Below, one piece after another: positions 19,141 through 27,777 of a stretch of DNA of 32,529 nucleotides. The stretch is from Actinomycetes bacterium (GTDB lineage: Bacteria > Actinomycetota > Acidimicrobiia > Acidimicrobiales > RAAP-2): positions 1 through 32,529 of the forward strand of contig JAKABC010000002.1 in NCBI GenBank assembly GCA_021802025.1, written 5' to 3'. Each line of letters begins with the position of its first letter. Positions within the stretch are counted from its first letter, which is position 1. A program made the translations under genes and the position numbers. Below the pieces are notes generated by a model that saw only the letters and a list, made by a program, of their open reading frames with translations, did no database searches and was not told where the DNA came from.

Positions 19141-22122
19141 GTGGCAGTCCCCGGCCGACGCACCCTCCCGGTCCCATACGGCCACCACGTCTACGTCGTC
19201 AGCGACCTGGCCCTCTCACCCGGGAGCGACCCGAGCGGCCGGGCGCTGCGCGAGCTCGCCGAGCTCTTGAACGGCCTGGACGACCCCGCGATCGTGATCG
19301 TCGCCGGCGGCCTCTTCGCGCCCCCCGAGGGGGCCCGACCCGGACCATTCGTGACCGAGACGCTCACGACCCTGTCGCCGTTGGCGAGCGCGCTGCGCGC
19401 CTTCACCGAGCGCGCGGGCCGCCAGCTGATCGTCCTGCCCGGGGCGAGCGACCGCGACCTCTTGAACGACCCGGCGGCCCAGGGCGAGCTCGCCGCTCAC
19501 GGCGTGGCCGTCGCGCGCGACGTGGTCCTCCAGGTCGCCACCGCCGACGACGTGCGCGACGTGGTGGTGGCCGCGGGCGCGACCGACCTCGACGACGCCG
19601 TCGTGGACGCCCGCGACCGCGCCGACGCCCGACGGGTCGAGGACCCCTCCGCGCTCGCGCGCTTCGCCGCGAGCCGGCTGCTCTACCGGCGTCTCGCGGC
19701 CTGGGTGTGGCTGCCCGTGGTCGCCTTCGTGCTGCTCGACCTGTGGAGCCTCTTCTCGGTGGTGGCCGACCATCTCGTCCACCACCACTACCGGATCCAC
19801 CTGCTCACCACGCGCAGCTTCTGGGCCAACCTCGCGGCCGCCCTGGTGGTGGTGGCGGCGGCCGAGACGGCGCTGGCCGCCCTCGCCGGGTGGGTGGTGC
19901 GCCGGCGCTTCGCCCGGCGCGCGAGCGCGCCCGGCGGACCGCCCGACCCCCTCGCCCTCACCCGGGTGGACGGGGTCGACGCCCTGGAGTTCGCTCGCCG
20001 GGTCGTCGAGCGCGGGGGCGCCGGCGCCGTCGTCGGTGGCGCCCCCGGCCCGGCCCTCGCCTACCTCGACCAGGGCGTGAGCGCCTCGCCCGGGCCGTCG
20101 CGCCGGGTGCTCGTCGAGCGCCGGGGTCGCTTCGGTCTGCCCCCGGTCTTCGTGGCGGTCGAACGCCTGGGGGTGGTCGAGATCGAGGCGGCGAGCACCC
20201 TGCGGGTGCGCCTGCTCGCGGGCGAGTCGAACCGGGTCTGGGGCACCCCGCTCGAGCGGATCGTCGCCGGCGCGCCCACCGGGCCCGCCCCGGCGCCGGC
20301 GACCTCGGTGGTGGGTGCGTGGCCCCGCGGCCGGCCCTACCCGGTCTCGGCCGAGCGGCTCGACGAGCAACGCCGCCATCGGGTGATCCGTCGGTGGGTC
20401 TCGTGGTCCATCCTCGCCGACGGCCTGCTCAACGTGGCCGTGACGACCGTGCGGCCCCTGCACAGCCACCTCCACCTCGTCTTGTCGGTGCTGCCGGTCG
20501 CGGTCGCCAAGTCGGCGGCGGCGCTGACCGCGGTCGCCGGGGTGGCCCTGGTGATGCTGGCCCGCGGACTCCACCGGGGTCAGCGACGGGCCTGGTTCCT
20601 CTCGGCGGCCGTCCTCGCGGTGACCCTCGTCGCGCACGCGCTGCGCGGCGGGACGATCGTGGCGATCGCCGTGGCGGCCGCCCTGCTCGCCACCTTGGTG
20701 ATCGAGCGCGACGCCTTCCGGGCCGTCTCGGACCGCACGAGCGCCGCCGAGGCCGCGCCGCGCCTCGTCCTGGCGGCCTCCGTGGCGGTCCTCGCCGCCA
20801 CCTTCGGGACCGAGGCCGTGGCCGAGGACCGACTGCCGAGCCTCGGGGTGGTGGTGCTCGCGTGCGCCGAGCGGCTCGTCGGGATCACCTCGATCGCCCT
20901 GCCCGAGGGTCCGAGCGACTTCCTCGATCCGGTGATGCTCGCCGTGGGCGTCGCGCTCGTGGTCGCCACCCTCTACTTCGTCACCCGACCGGTCGTCGAC
21001 CGGCGACTCTCGAGCGCGGCGCTCAGCGCCGAGCGGCGCCTGGCCGAGCGGCGCGCGCGCGACATCGTGGCCCGCCACGGCGCCGGCACGCTCGACTACT
21101 TCGCGCTGCGCGACGACAAGCAGTTCTTCTTCTTCCGCGACTCGCTGGTGGCCTACGCCGTCTACGGCGGGGTCGCCCTCGTCTCGCCCGACCCCATCGG
21201 CCCGGTCGCCGAGCGCGCCGGGGTGCTGGGCGCCTTCCGCGAGTTCGCCCAGTCCCACGGCTGGACCGTGGGCGTGATGGGCGCGGGGGCGACCTGGCTG
21301 CCCGTCTACCACGCCCACGGCTTCCACGCGATCTACCTCGGCGACGAGGCCGTCGTCGACTGCCCGAGCTTCTCGCTCGCGGGCCAGAAGATGAAGGGGC
21401 TGCGCCAGGCCTGCACGCGCCTCGAGCGCCACGGCTACACCGTGGAGTTCCTCGACCCGGCCCACGTCGAGCCCGGGCGGGTGGCCGCGGTGCTCGAGCT
21501 CACGGCGCGGCTGCGCCGCGGGGAGGGCGAGCGGGGCTTCTCGATGATGCTGGGTCGGCTCTTCGACCCCAAGGACCGCGGACTGCTGCTCACGGTCGTC
21601 AACGGCCCCGACGGCGTCCCGGCCGCGGCCTGCCAGTTCGTGCCGGCCCCGGGGATCAACGGCTACTCGCTCGACCTCATGCGCCGCGACCCCGGCGATC
21701 ACCCCAACGGGCTGATCGACTACGCGCTCTGCTCGACGATCTTCCACCTGGCCCGTCGGGGCGCCCAGGGGCTCAGCCTCAACTTCGCCGCCTTCCGCTC
21801 GGTCCTCGAGGACGAGTCGGGCACGGTCGTCACCCGGATGGAGCGCTGGGCGCTGCGCCGGCTCTCGGGGATCTTGCCCATCGAGTCGCTGTGGAGCTTC
21901 AACGCGAAGTACCAGCCCGACTGGCAGCCCCGCTACCTCGTCTACCCCGCGGCCGAGAGTTTCGTGCCCGTGGCGGCGGCGACGCTGCGCGCCGAGAGCC
22001 TCACCGAGCTCCCTCTGCTGGGGCGGCTCCTCGTCCACGACCCCCTCAACCGACCGGCCACGGTCACTCCCGAGGCGGTCCTCGCGGCCGCGCGCGACGC
22101 CGGACGCGGCTCGGCCGCCTGA
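19141..22122 (+). CDS. 993-aa multidomain membrane protein: degenerate calcineurin-like phosphoesterase domain, TM segments, C-terminal DUF2156/MprF-like aminoacyl-phosphatidylglycerol synthetase-type domain
   Basis: N-terminus VVSDLALSPGSD...IVIVAGGLFAPP...LIVLPGASDRDLL; multiple TM helices; C-terminus DYFALRDDKQFFFFRDSLVAYAVYGGVALVSPDPIGP...GHNx-like acyltransferase fold...GLSLNFAAFRSV...SLWSFNAKYQPDWQPRYLVYP. GTG 19141 chosen because the upstream reading overlaps the HAD gene. Confidence 0.8.
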   Translation: MAVPGRRTLPVPYGHHVYVVSDLALSPGSDPSGRALRELAELLNGLDDPAIVIVAGGLFAPPEGARPGPFVTETLTTLSPLASALRAFTERAGRQLIVLPGASDRDLLNDPAAQGELAAHGVAVARDVVLQVATADDVRDVVVAAGATDLDDAVVDARDRADARRVEDPSALARFAASRLLYRRLAAWVWLPVVAFVLLDLWSLFSVVADHLVHHHYRIHLLTTRSFWANLAAALVVVAAAETALAALAGWVVRRRFARRASAPGGPPDPLALTRVDGVDALEFARRVVERGGAGAVVGGAPGPALAYLDQGVSASPGPSRRVLVERRGRFGLPPVFVAVERLGVVEIEAASTLRVRLLAGESNRVWGTPLERIVAGAPTGPAPAPATSVVGAWPRGRPYPVSAERLDEQRRHRVIRRWVSWSILADGLLNVAVTTVRPLHSHLHLVLSVLPVAVAKSAAALTAVAGVALVMLARGLHRGQRRAWFLSAAVLAVTLVAHALRGGTIVAIAVAAALLATLVIERDAFRAVSDRTSAAEAAPRLVLAASVAVLAATFGTEAVAEDRLPSLGVVVLACAERLVGITSIALPEGPSDFLDPVMLAVGVALVVATLYFVTRPVVDRRLSSAALSAERRLAERRARDIVARHGAGTLDYFALRDDKQFFFFRDSLVAYAVYGGVALVSPDPIGPVAERAGVLGAFREFAQSHGWTVGVMGAGATWLPVYHAHGFHAIYLGDEAVVDCPSFSLAGQKMKGLRQACTRLERHGYTVEFLDPAHVEPGRVAAVLELTARLRRGEGERGFSMMLGRLFDPKDRGLLLTVVNGPDGVPAAACQFVPAPGINGYSLDLMRRDPGDHPNGLIDYALCSTIFHLARRGAQGLSLNFAAFRSVLEDESGTVVTRMERWALRRLSGILPIESLWSFNAKYQPDWQPRYLVYPAAESFVPVAAATLRAESLTELPLLGRLLVHDPLNRPATVTPEAVLAAARDAGRGSAA

Positions 22123-22166
22123 GGTCCGCGCCCCCTGGAGTCACCGCGGCATCACGACGCGACACA

Positions 22167-22172
22167 TAGGCT
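22167..22172 (+). promoter_or_regulatory. Putative -10 element TAGGCT for the secreted protein gene
   Basis: TAGGCT-N9-ATG; no clear Shine-Dalgarno. Confidence 0.35.
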
Positions 22173-22181
22173 TAGTCGGTC

Positions 22182-24041
22182 ATGGCTAGAAACGTCACGC
22201 GCGTCGTCGTCGTCGTCGCGATGGCCTTGATCGCGGTTCTCGGGGCTAGCGCCGCGGCGGCTTCCTCCACAACTCCGCCCCCCTCGTCCCTCGGCTACGA
22301 CGTGAGCTTTCCCCAGTGCAACACCCCCCTACCCCCCACGCCAGGATTCGGCGTCGTGGGCGTCAACAACGGATATCCCTTCTCGATCAACCCCTGCCTC
22401 AACACGGAGCTGCAGTGGGCTATGTCCAGTGCCGGCGGTAAACCGCAGTTCTACGCCAATACCGCTAACCCCGGGCCGTCGAGCAATGCGGACTGGCCCA
22501 AAGGGCAACAGACGCCCGACGTATGTGACGGCACCGACTCGACGGGCTGCTCGTACGACTACGGCTGGAACGCGGCTCAGGGGTCGTTCGAGAATGCCGT
22601 CAACGCCGAGACCGCGGTGGGCGCGGCCTCCCCGCAGAGTTCCGCGACCAGCGCAACGTGGTGGCTCGACGTGGAGACGGGCAACTCGTGGGAGAGCCTC
22701 GGGACGACCTCCCCCACGGCCACCCAGCTGGGCAACGACCAGGCCGACCTCCAAGGCGAACTCGCCTATTTCGCCAGCGTTGGTGTGGCCAACGTGGGCG
22801 TGTACTCGACGGGCTACCAGTTCGGCCAAATCGTAGGCACCCCGGGGACCGTCTTCCCGGCGATCCCGGTTTGGCTGCCGGGCTACGCCACCCAAGCCGC
22901 CGCCCAGGCGGCCTGCGCTAACACCTCCTTCACGGGTGGGCGCGTCACGATGATCCAGTACGCGCTGAACGGGCTGGACGGTGACTATCTCTGCGGCCTC
23001 GTCAGCGTCCCGGCCACCGTCAGCGTCCCCGTGACCCAGGCCGGCTCCTTCTCCCAGCAGCTCACCGTGACGGGCGAAGGTTCGCCCGTGACCTACGTCC
23101 AGAACAGCGGTGCGCCGTATCTCGTCGTCTCAAGCACCGGCCTCGTCTCCGCGAACGGGGCGCTGGCCGCGGGCGTCTACGTCGCGAGCGGATACTCGAG
23201 CACCCCAACGGGTCTCACGGGGGAGTTCTCCCTCACAGTGACCGTGGGACAGATGACCCAGACCTCACCCGCGACGGTGCTCGTTCCAATCTCCCAGTCC
23301 TCGACGTTCGTCACCCAGGTGAGCGCCACCGGCGGCGTCGGGCCACTGACCTACACCCAGACGACGGGTCCGCCCAACCTCATCGTCTCATCGTCGGGCC
23401 AGGTCCGCACGAGCGGCACCCTCGCGAATGGCTCGTACGTCGTGCGCGGCGCGGTAAGCGACGCCACCGGCGACCACGGTGTCTACTTCTTCAACCTCCT
23501 CGTCGAGCCGGGACTCATCACCCAGTCGTCGCCCACGACAATCGACGTCGCTCCCACGGCCCTGAGCAACTTCACCGCGCAGATCACGGTGAGCGGCGCT
23601 ATCGGCACGTTGGACTTCGCCCAGACATCGGGCTCACCGGACGTAACGGTCTCGTCCACCGGCCTCGTCACCGTCAGCCCCTCCCTCGCCCTCGGAACAT
23701 ACGAGGCGGCGGGAACGGTGAACGACCCCAGCGGAGATCACGGCACGTTTGGGGTGAGTATCCAAGTCGCGACACCCCCCATCGTCTTACCCATCGCCAC
23801 GCGCGTCGTCGGCCACGCCGTGGCCGGTCGGGCAGTGACGCTGCAGATCAGGGGTCGCGGGTTTTTCGGTCGACCCCGAATCGTGGCGCACGCGGGGACG
23901 ACGGTAGTCGTCACGAAGGACTCTGGGACCTCACTCACTGTGCGCGTCACGGTCGCGGTGCGCTCGAGGCCCGGCGTCTATCGCCTCGTCATCACCTTGC
24001 CCAACGGCAAGAGCACGAGCGTGCGCTACGTGCTGCGCTAG
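22182..24041 (+). CDS. Secreted modular protein: signal peptide, GH25/DUF1906-like barrel, three tandem beta-rich repeats, C-terminal Ig/IPT-like domain
   Basis: 619 aa; MARNVTRVVVVVAMALIAVLGASAAAAS signal; LGYDVSFPQC, VVGVNNGYPFSINPCL, WWLDVETGNSW (DxE), VGVYSTGYQFGQIV, PVWLPGYATQ; repeats at 23010-23792; C-terminal GRAVTLQIRGRGFFGRPRIV... Confidence 0.75.
   Translation: MARNVTRVVVVVAMALIAVLGASAAAASSTTPPPSSLGYDVSFPQCNTPLPPTPGFGVVGVNNGYPFSINPCLNTELQWAMSSAGGKPQFYANTANPGPSSNADWPKGQQTPDVCDGTDSTGCSYDYGWNAAQGSFENAVNAETAVGAASPQSSATSATWWLDVETGNSWESLGTTSPTATQLGNDQADLQGELAYFASVGVANVGVYSTGYQFGQIVGTPGTVFPAIPVWLPGYATQAAAQAACANTSFTGGRVTMIQYALNGLDGDYLCGLVSVPATVSVPVTQAGSFSQQLTVTGEGSPVTYVQNSGAPYLVVSSTGLVSANGALAAGVYVASGYSSTPTGLTGEFSLTVTVGQMTQTSPATVLVPISQSSTFVTQVSATGGVGPLTYTQTTGPPNLIVSSSGQVRTSGTLANGSYVVRGAVSDATGDHGVYFFNLLVEPGLITQSSPTTIDVAPTALSNFTAQITVSGAIGTLDFAQTSGSPDVTVSSTGLVTVSPSLALGTYEAAGTVNDPSGDHGTFGVSIQVATPPIVLPIATRVVGHAVAGRAVTLQIRGRGFFGRPRIVAHAGTTVVVTKDSGTSLTVRVTVAVRSRPGVYRLVITLPNGKSTSVRYVLR
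23010..23792 (+). repeat. Three tandem protein repeats of about 86-88 aa
   Basis: Each begins P(A/T)T(V/I) and contains (Q/A)(L/V/I)(T/S)..G....(L/V)(T/D)(Y/F).Q.(S/T)G.P...VSS(T/S)G.V and G.Y; repeat starts at about 23010, 23268 and 23532. Confidence 0.85.
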
Positions 24042-24185
24042 CCGTACCTAGGACGCGTGCCGAGGCGACGCTCGACGAACGACCCTTCGGGGGATCCCCG
24101 AGGCCCGCACGCCGCCCGGTCCCAGAATCCGCGACGACCGGAATCGCCAAGCCGGGCGTAACCACATCGTCACGCGATGGGGCCC

Positions 24186-24191
24186 TAGGGT
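24186..24191 (+). promoter_or_regulatory. Putative -10 element TAGGGT for the MFS gene, 6 nt before the GTG start (leaderless candidate)
   Basis: TAGGGT-CGTCCG-GTG. Confidence 0.4.
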
Positions 24192-24197
24192 CGTCCG

Positions 24198-25466
24198 GTG
24201 CAACGAAGGCTCGCCGTCGCCCGGCTCATCCAGCACCGCGAGCCCACGCTCTTGCTCGCGGGCCAGGCCGTCTCCAACCTCGGCGACGGCGTGGCCCTGG
24301 TGGCCCTCACGCTGCTGGTGCTCGACACGACCCACAGCGCGTCGATGCTCGCGTGGTTCGCGGCCGCGCGCATGGCCCCGACCGTCGCCTTCTTGCTCGT
24401 GGGCGGGGCCGTCGTCGACCGGTTCGGTCGCCGCACCCTCTTGCTGATCTCGGACGGGTCGCGCTGCGTGCTGACCGCGGCGCTGACCACGATGATCGCC
24501 CTGCACGCCCTGCACTACGTCGAGCTCATCGTCTTCGCCCTCGTCTTTGGGGTCTTCGACGCCCTGTTCATGCCGGCCTACGCGGCCCTCACCCCCCAGA
24601 TCGTGCCCACCGAGCTGCTGCCGGCGATGAACTCGATCCGCCCCCTCTCGTCGAACCTCATGGGCACGATGATCGGCCCGGCGCTCGGCGGCCTGCTCTC
24701 GGCCTACTCCACCGCCTGGGCCATCGCGATCGACGCCGCGACCTTCGCGGTGAGCGCGGGCTTCTTGTTCGCGATGCGGCCGGTGCCCGCCCCGGAGCGC
24801 ACCGAGACCACCTCGATGCTCCACGACGTGCGCGAGGGCCTCGCCTACGTGCGGCGCACGACGTGGTTCTGGACCTGCCTGTCGGCGGTCGCGCTGGTCA
24901 ACGCCCTCGTCCTCGTGCCCCAGGGCGTGCTCGTCCCCTACTTCTTGCGCCACGTCCTGCACGCGCCCAAGGTCGAGGTCGGGCTCATCTTCACCGTCGG
25001 CGGGGTGGCCGGCGTCCTGATGAGCCTGGTCGCGGGGAACCTCGCGATGCCGCGTCGACGGATCCGCACGATGTTCAGCGTCTGGGGCATCGGGACCACC
25101 GCGGGTCTCGTCATGGGCTTCGCCACCAACTTCTGGGAGGTGGCGCTCTTCCCGGTCCTCGTCTCGGCCGCGATCGTGCTGGGCAACGTCTTTTGGGAGT
25201 CGATGGTCCAAGAGGAGGTCCCGGCCGAGATGATGGGGCGGGCGAGCTCGGTCGACTGGTTCGTCTCGCTCGGGCTCTCGCCGATCGGCCTGGTCGTGGC
25301 CGGCGCCCTCGCCGGGGCCATCGGGGTGCGCACGTACTACGTCGTGATGACCCTCGTCTGCCTGGTGCCCACCGGGCTCATCCTCCTCTCGCGCCGGGTG
25401 AACGCCGTCGACGCCGGCCGGGTCCGCGCCCGGGTCGTCGACCCGGCCGCGGGCGCCGCGCCCTAG
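24198..25466 (+). CDS. MFS transporter (MFS_3/EntS-like)
   Basis: 422 aa, about 12 hydrophobic segments; LLAGQAVSNLGDGVALVALTLLVLD, VVDRFGRRTLLLISDGSR, NSIRPLSSNLMGTMIGPALGGLL. Confidence 0.88.
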   Translation: MQRRLAVARLIQHREPTLLLAGQAVSNLGDGVALVALTLLVLDTTHSASMLAWFAAARMAPTVAFLLVGGAVVDRFGRRTLLLISDGSRCVLTAALTTMIALHALHYVELIVFALVFGVFDALFMPAYAALTPQIVPTELLPAMNSIRPLSSNLMGTMIGPALGGLLSAYSTAWAIAIDAATFAVSAGFLFAMRPVPAPERTETTSMLHDVREGLAYVRRTTWFWTCLSAVALVNALVLVPQGVLVPYFLRHVLHAPKVEVGLIFTVGGVAGVLMSLVAGNLAMPRRRIRTMFSVWGIGTTAGLVMGFATNFWEVALFPVLVSAAIVLGNVFWESMVQEEVPAEMMGRASSVDWFVSLGLSPIGLVVAGALAGAIGVRTYYVVMTLVCLVPTGLILLSRRVNAVDAGRVRARVVDPAAGAAP

Positions 25467-26305
25467 AGGCGGGCCCGCACCGCCGCCGCGAGGCGGCGCG
25501 CGGCCGGGGGGTGGAAGCCCAGGAAGAGGGAGGGCTCGACGAGCTCGAGCTCGAGCACCGCCCAGCCGACCTCGGTGCGCACGAGGTCGACCCGCGCGTA
25601 GAGGAGGGGCTCCTCGGACAGGTCGGCGACCGCCGCGAGGACGTCGCGGGCCAGTCCCTCCAGGGCGGCGTCGCGCGCGGCGAGCGACATCTGCTCCAGG
25701 CGGAAGTGCGCGCTGCGCCGGCGCTCGTCGGTGTTGAGCATCGCGCCCTTGCGCATGAGGTGGGTGACCTCGCCGTCGACGAGGACGACGGCCGTCTCGC
25801 CCTCGACGTCGACCGAGGCGACGTAGGGCTGGACGAGGGCGGCCCGTCCGGCGCGCGTCAGGCGCGCCACGTGGGCGAGGGCCGCCTCACGCTCCCCGGC
25901 GCGGTAGCGGGCGGCGTCGATCGAGCCCACCCCCACCACGGGCTTGACCACGAGGTCGCCCTCGGGCAGGACCGGGGTGTCGTCGACCTCGACGACGTGG
26001 CTCTCGACGACCGGAACCGCCCGTCGGGCCAGGTCCAGCAGGTAGTGCTTGTCCGAGGAGTAGGCCACCACGGGATAGGGGTTGAGCAGGCGCGGCACGC
26101 CCTTCGCCCAGGCGAGGAAGGCCTCGGGCCGGGCCGGGTAGTCCCACGTCGAGCGGATGACGACCAGGGCGTCGTCCCAGGTCTCGGTCGGGTCGTCCCA
26201 GACAGCGAGGCGGGCCTCCAGACCCTCGGCCGCGAGCGCCTCGAGCAAGAGCGGGCCGTCGGGGTCGGTACGCTCCCCGGCGCAGGTGGCGACGAGGACC
26301 CTCAC
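25463..26305 (-). CDS. ATP-grasp domain protein (RimK/DcsG-like ligase family)
   Basis: 280 aa from GTG 26305; VIRSTWDYPARPEAFLAWAKGVPRLLNPYPVVAYSSDKHYLLDLARRAVPVVESH, GDLVVKPVVGVGSID, VQPYVASVDVEGETAVVLVDGEVTHLMRKG, LYARVDLVR..WAVLELELVEPSLF. Confidence 0.83.
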   Translation of the reverse strand: MRVLVATCAGERTDPDGPLLLEALAAEGLEARLAVWDDPTETWDDALVVIRSTWDYPARPEAFLAWAKGVPRLLNPYPVVAYSSDKHYLLDLARRAVPVVESHVVEVDDTPVLPEGDLVVKPVVGVGSIDAARYRAGEREAALAHVARLTRAGRAALVQPYVASVDVEGETAVVLVDGEVTHLMRKGAMLNTDERRRSAHFRLEQMSLAARDAALEGLARDVLAAVADLSEEPLLYARVDLVRTEVGWAVLELELVEPSLFLGFHPPAARRLAAAVRARL

Positions 26306-27777
26306 GGGAGGAAGAGCAAGGTGGCGTGCTGGGCCCAGGCGGCGACCGGACCCGGCCACACCCCGAAGACCACCGCCACGGCCACCCCGACGAGGATGGC
26401 GAGGCCCGTCGCGCGCGGCACCGCCACGCGCTCGGCGCCGTCCTCGGTCTCCTCGGCCACGAGCACCATCACCCAGCGCAGGTAGAAGGCCGCGGCGATG
26501 GCCGCCGAGAGCAGCGCGACCAGGGCCAGCGCCCCGCCCCCCGAGCGGAGGGTCGCCGACAGCACGGCGTACTTCGCGTAGAAGCCGACCGTGAGCGGCG
26601 CCCCGAGCTGGCTGAGCAGGAGCACGACCAGCGCCCCGCCGAGCCACGGCTGGCGCCGCGCGAGGCCCCGGTAGCCGTCGATCGCGTGGCGGGTGTCGCC
26701 CACCCCGCCGACCAGGGTCACCACGGCGAAGGTCGCCACCACCACCGGGGCGTAGGTGAGCACGTAGAAGAGCGTCCCGGCCGCGCCCGCGGCGCTGCCG
26801 GTCCAGACCCCGAGCAGCATGAAGCCGGCCTGGTTGATCGAGGAGTAGGCCAGCAGCCGCTTCACGTCGCGCTGGGCCAGGCCGAGCACGGCCCCGACCA
26901 CGCAGGTCGCGATCACCAGGGCGTAGAGGATCGGCCGCCAGGTGTCGAGCTGGGTGCCCAGGGCCGAGACGAGCACGCGCACCAGGGCCAAGAAGGCGCC
27001 GACCTTGACGATCGAGGCCATCATGCCGGTGACCGGCGTGGGCGAGCCCTGGTAGACGTCGGGCGACCACTGGTGGAACGGCACCGCCGCCACCTTGAAG
27101 CCGAAGCCCACGAGCAGCAGCGCCCCGCCGGCGTAGAGCAGCCCGGGACGCAGCACGACGTTCGTGCCCAGGAAGTAGGCGATCGAGCTCAGGTTCGTCG
27201 AGCCGGTGGCGCCGTAGACGAGGGCCACCCCGTAGATGAAGATCGCCGAGGCGAAACTGCCGAGCAGGAAGTACTTGAGCGCCGCCTCGGACGACCCGGT
27301 GCGGTGGCGGTCGACGCCGGCGAGCACGTAGAGCCCGAGCGAGAGCGTCTCGAGACCCAAGAAGACGACGATGAGGTCGTTCGCCTGGACCATGAGCAGG
27401 GCCCCGGCGCTCGAGGCGAGCGCGAGGACGGGCACCTCGGCGCCGAACACGCGGGCCCGCTCCCCCCAGTCGTAGACGACCAGGGCGCTCAGGGCGAGGG
27501 CGAGGGCGACCGCGACCGTCCCCACGACGGCGAAGCCGTCGAGCACGACCGCGTGGGCGACGGTGGTCGTGGCCCCGTGGTCGGCGACGTACGACCACTG
27601 GACGAACCCCTCGACGAGGACGGCGACGCACGCGGCGAGCACCACCGCGAGCGACGCCGCGGGCCGCAGGGGCCGACGCGCCAGGGCGCTCAGCACCGTG
27701 AGCACGACGGCGGCGCCGAAGATCGTGAGCACCGGGAGCAGGGCCAGGTAGTGGATCGAGGGGATGGTGAGGCTCAC
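26302..27777 (-). CDS. nuoN: NADH-quinone oxidoreductase subunit N
   Basis: 491 aa; LIVVFLGLETLSLGLYVLAG, SSEAALKYFLLGSFASAIFIYGVALVYGATG, GFGFKVAAVPFHQWSPDVYQGSPTPVTGMMAS, LLAYSSINQAGFMLLG. Confidence 0.96.
   Translation of the reverse strand: MSLTIPSIHYLALLPVLTIFGAAVVLTVLSALARRPLRPAASLAVVLAACVAVLVEGFVQWSYVADHGATTTVAHAVVLDGFAVVGTVAVALALALSALVVYDWGERARVFGAEVPVLALASSAGALLMVQANDLIVVFLGLETLSLGLYVLAGVDRHRTGSSEAALKYFLLGSFASAIFIYGVALVYGATGSTNLSSIAYFLGTNVVLRPGLLYAGGALLLVGFGFKVAAVPFHQWSPDVYQGSPTPVTGMMASIVKVGAFLALVRVLVSALGTQLDTWRPILYALVIATCVVGAVLGLAQRDVKRLLAYSSINQAGFMLLGVWTGSAAGAAGTLFYVLTYAPVVVATFAVVTLVGGVGDTRHAIDGYRGLARRQPWLGGALVVLLLSQLGAPLTVGFYAKYAVLSATLRSGGGALALVALLSAAIAAAFYLRWVMVLVAEETEDGAERVAVPRATGLAILVGVAVAVVFGVWPGPVAAWAQHATLLFLP

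Noticed and set aside
18810-22169. 1119-aa plus-strand ORF and 940-aa minus-strand ORF (19216-22038) overlapping the DUF2156 gene
   Set aside because: Arg/Gly/Pro- or Glu/His/Asp-rich translations typical of GC-driven open frames; only the 19141-22122 frame shows TM helices and conserved motifs.
24090-24099. GGGGATCCCC palindrome between the secreted-protein gene and the MFS gene
   Set aside because: Only 10 bp and not extendable; could be a weak terminator element, but short palindromes are expected by chance at this GC content.
24048-25211. 387-aa minus-strand ORF antisense to the MFS transporter
   Set aside because: No recognisable domain; charged shadow of a TM-rich gene, and it would overlap the MFS promoter.
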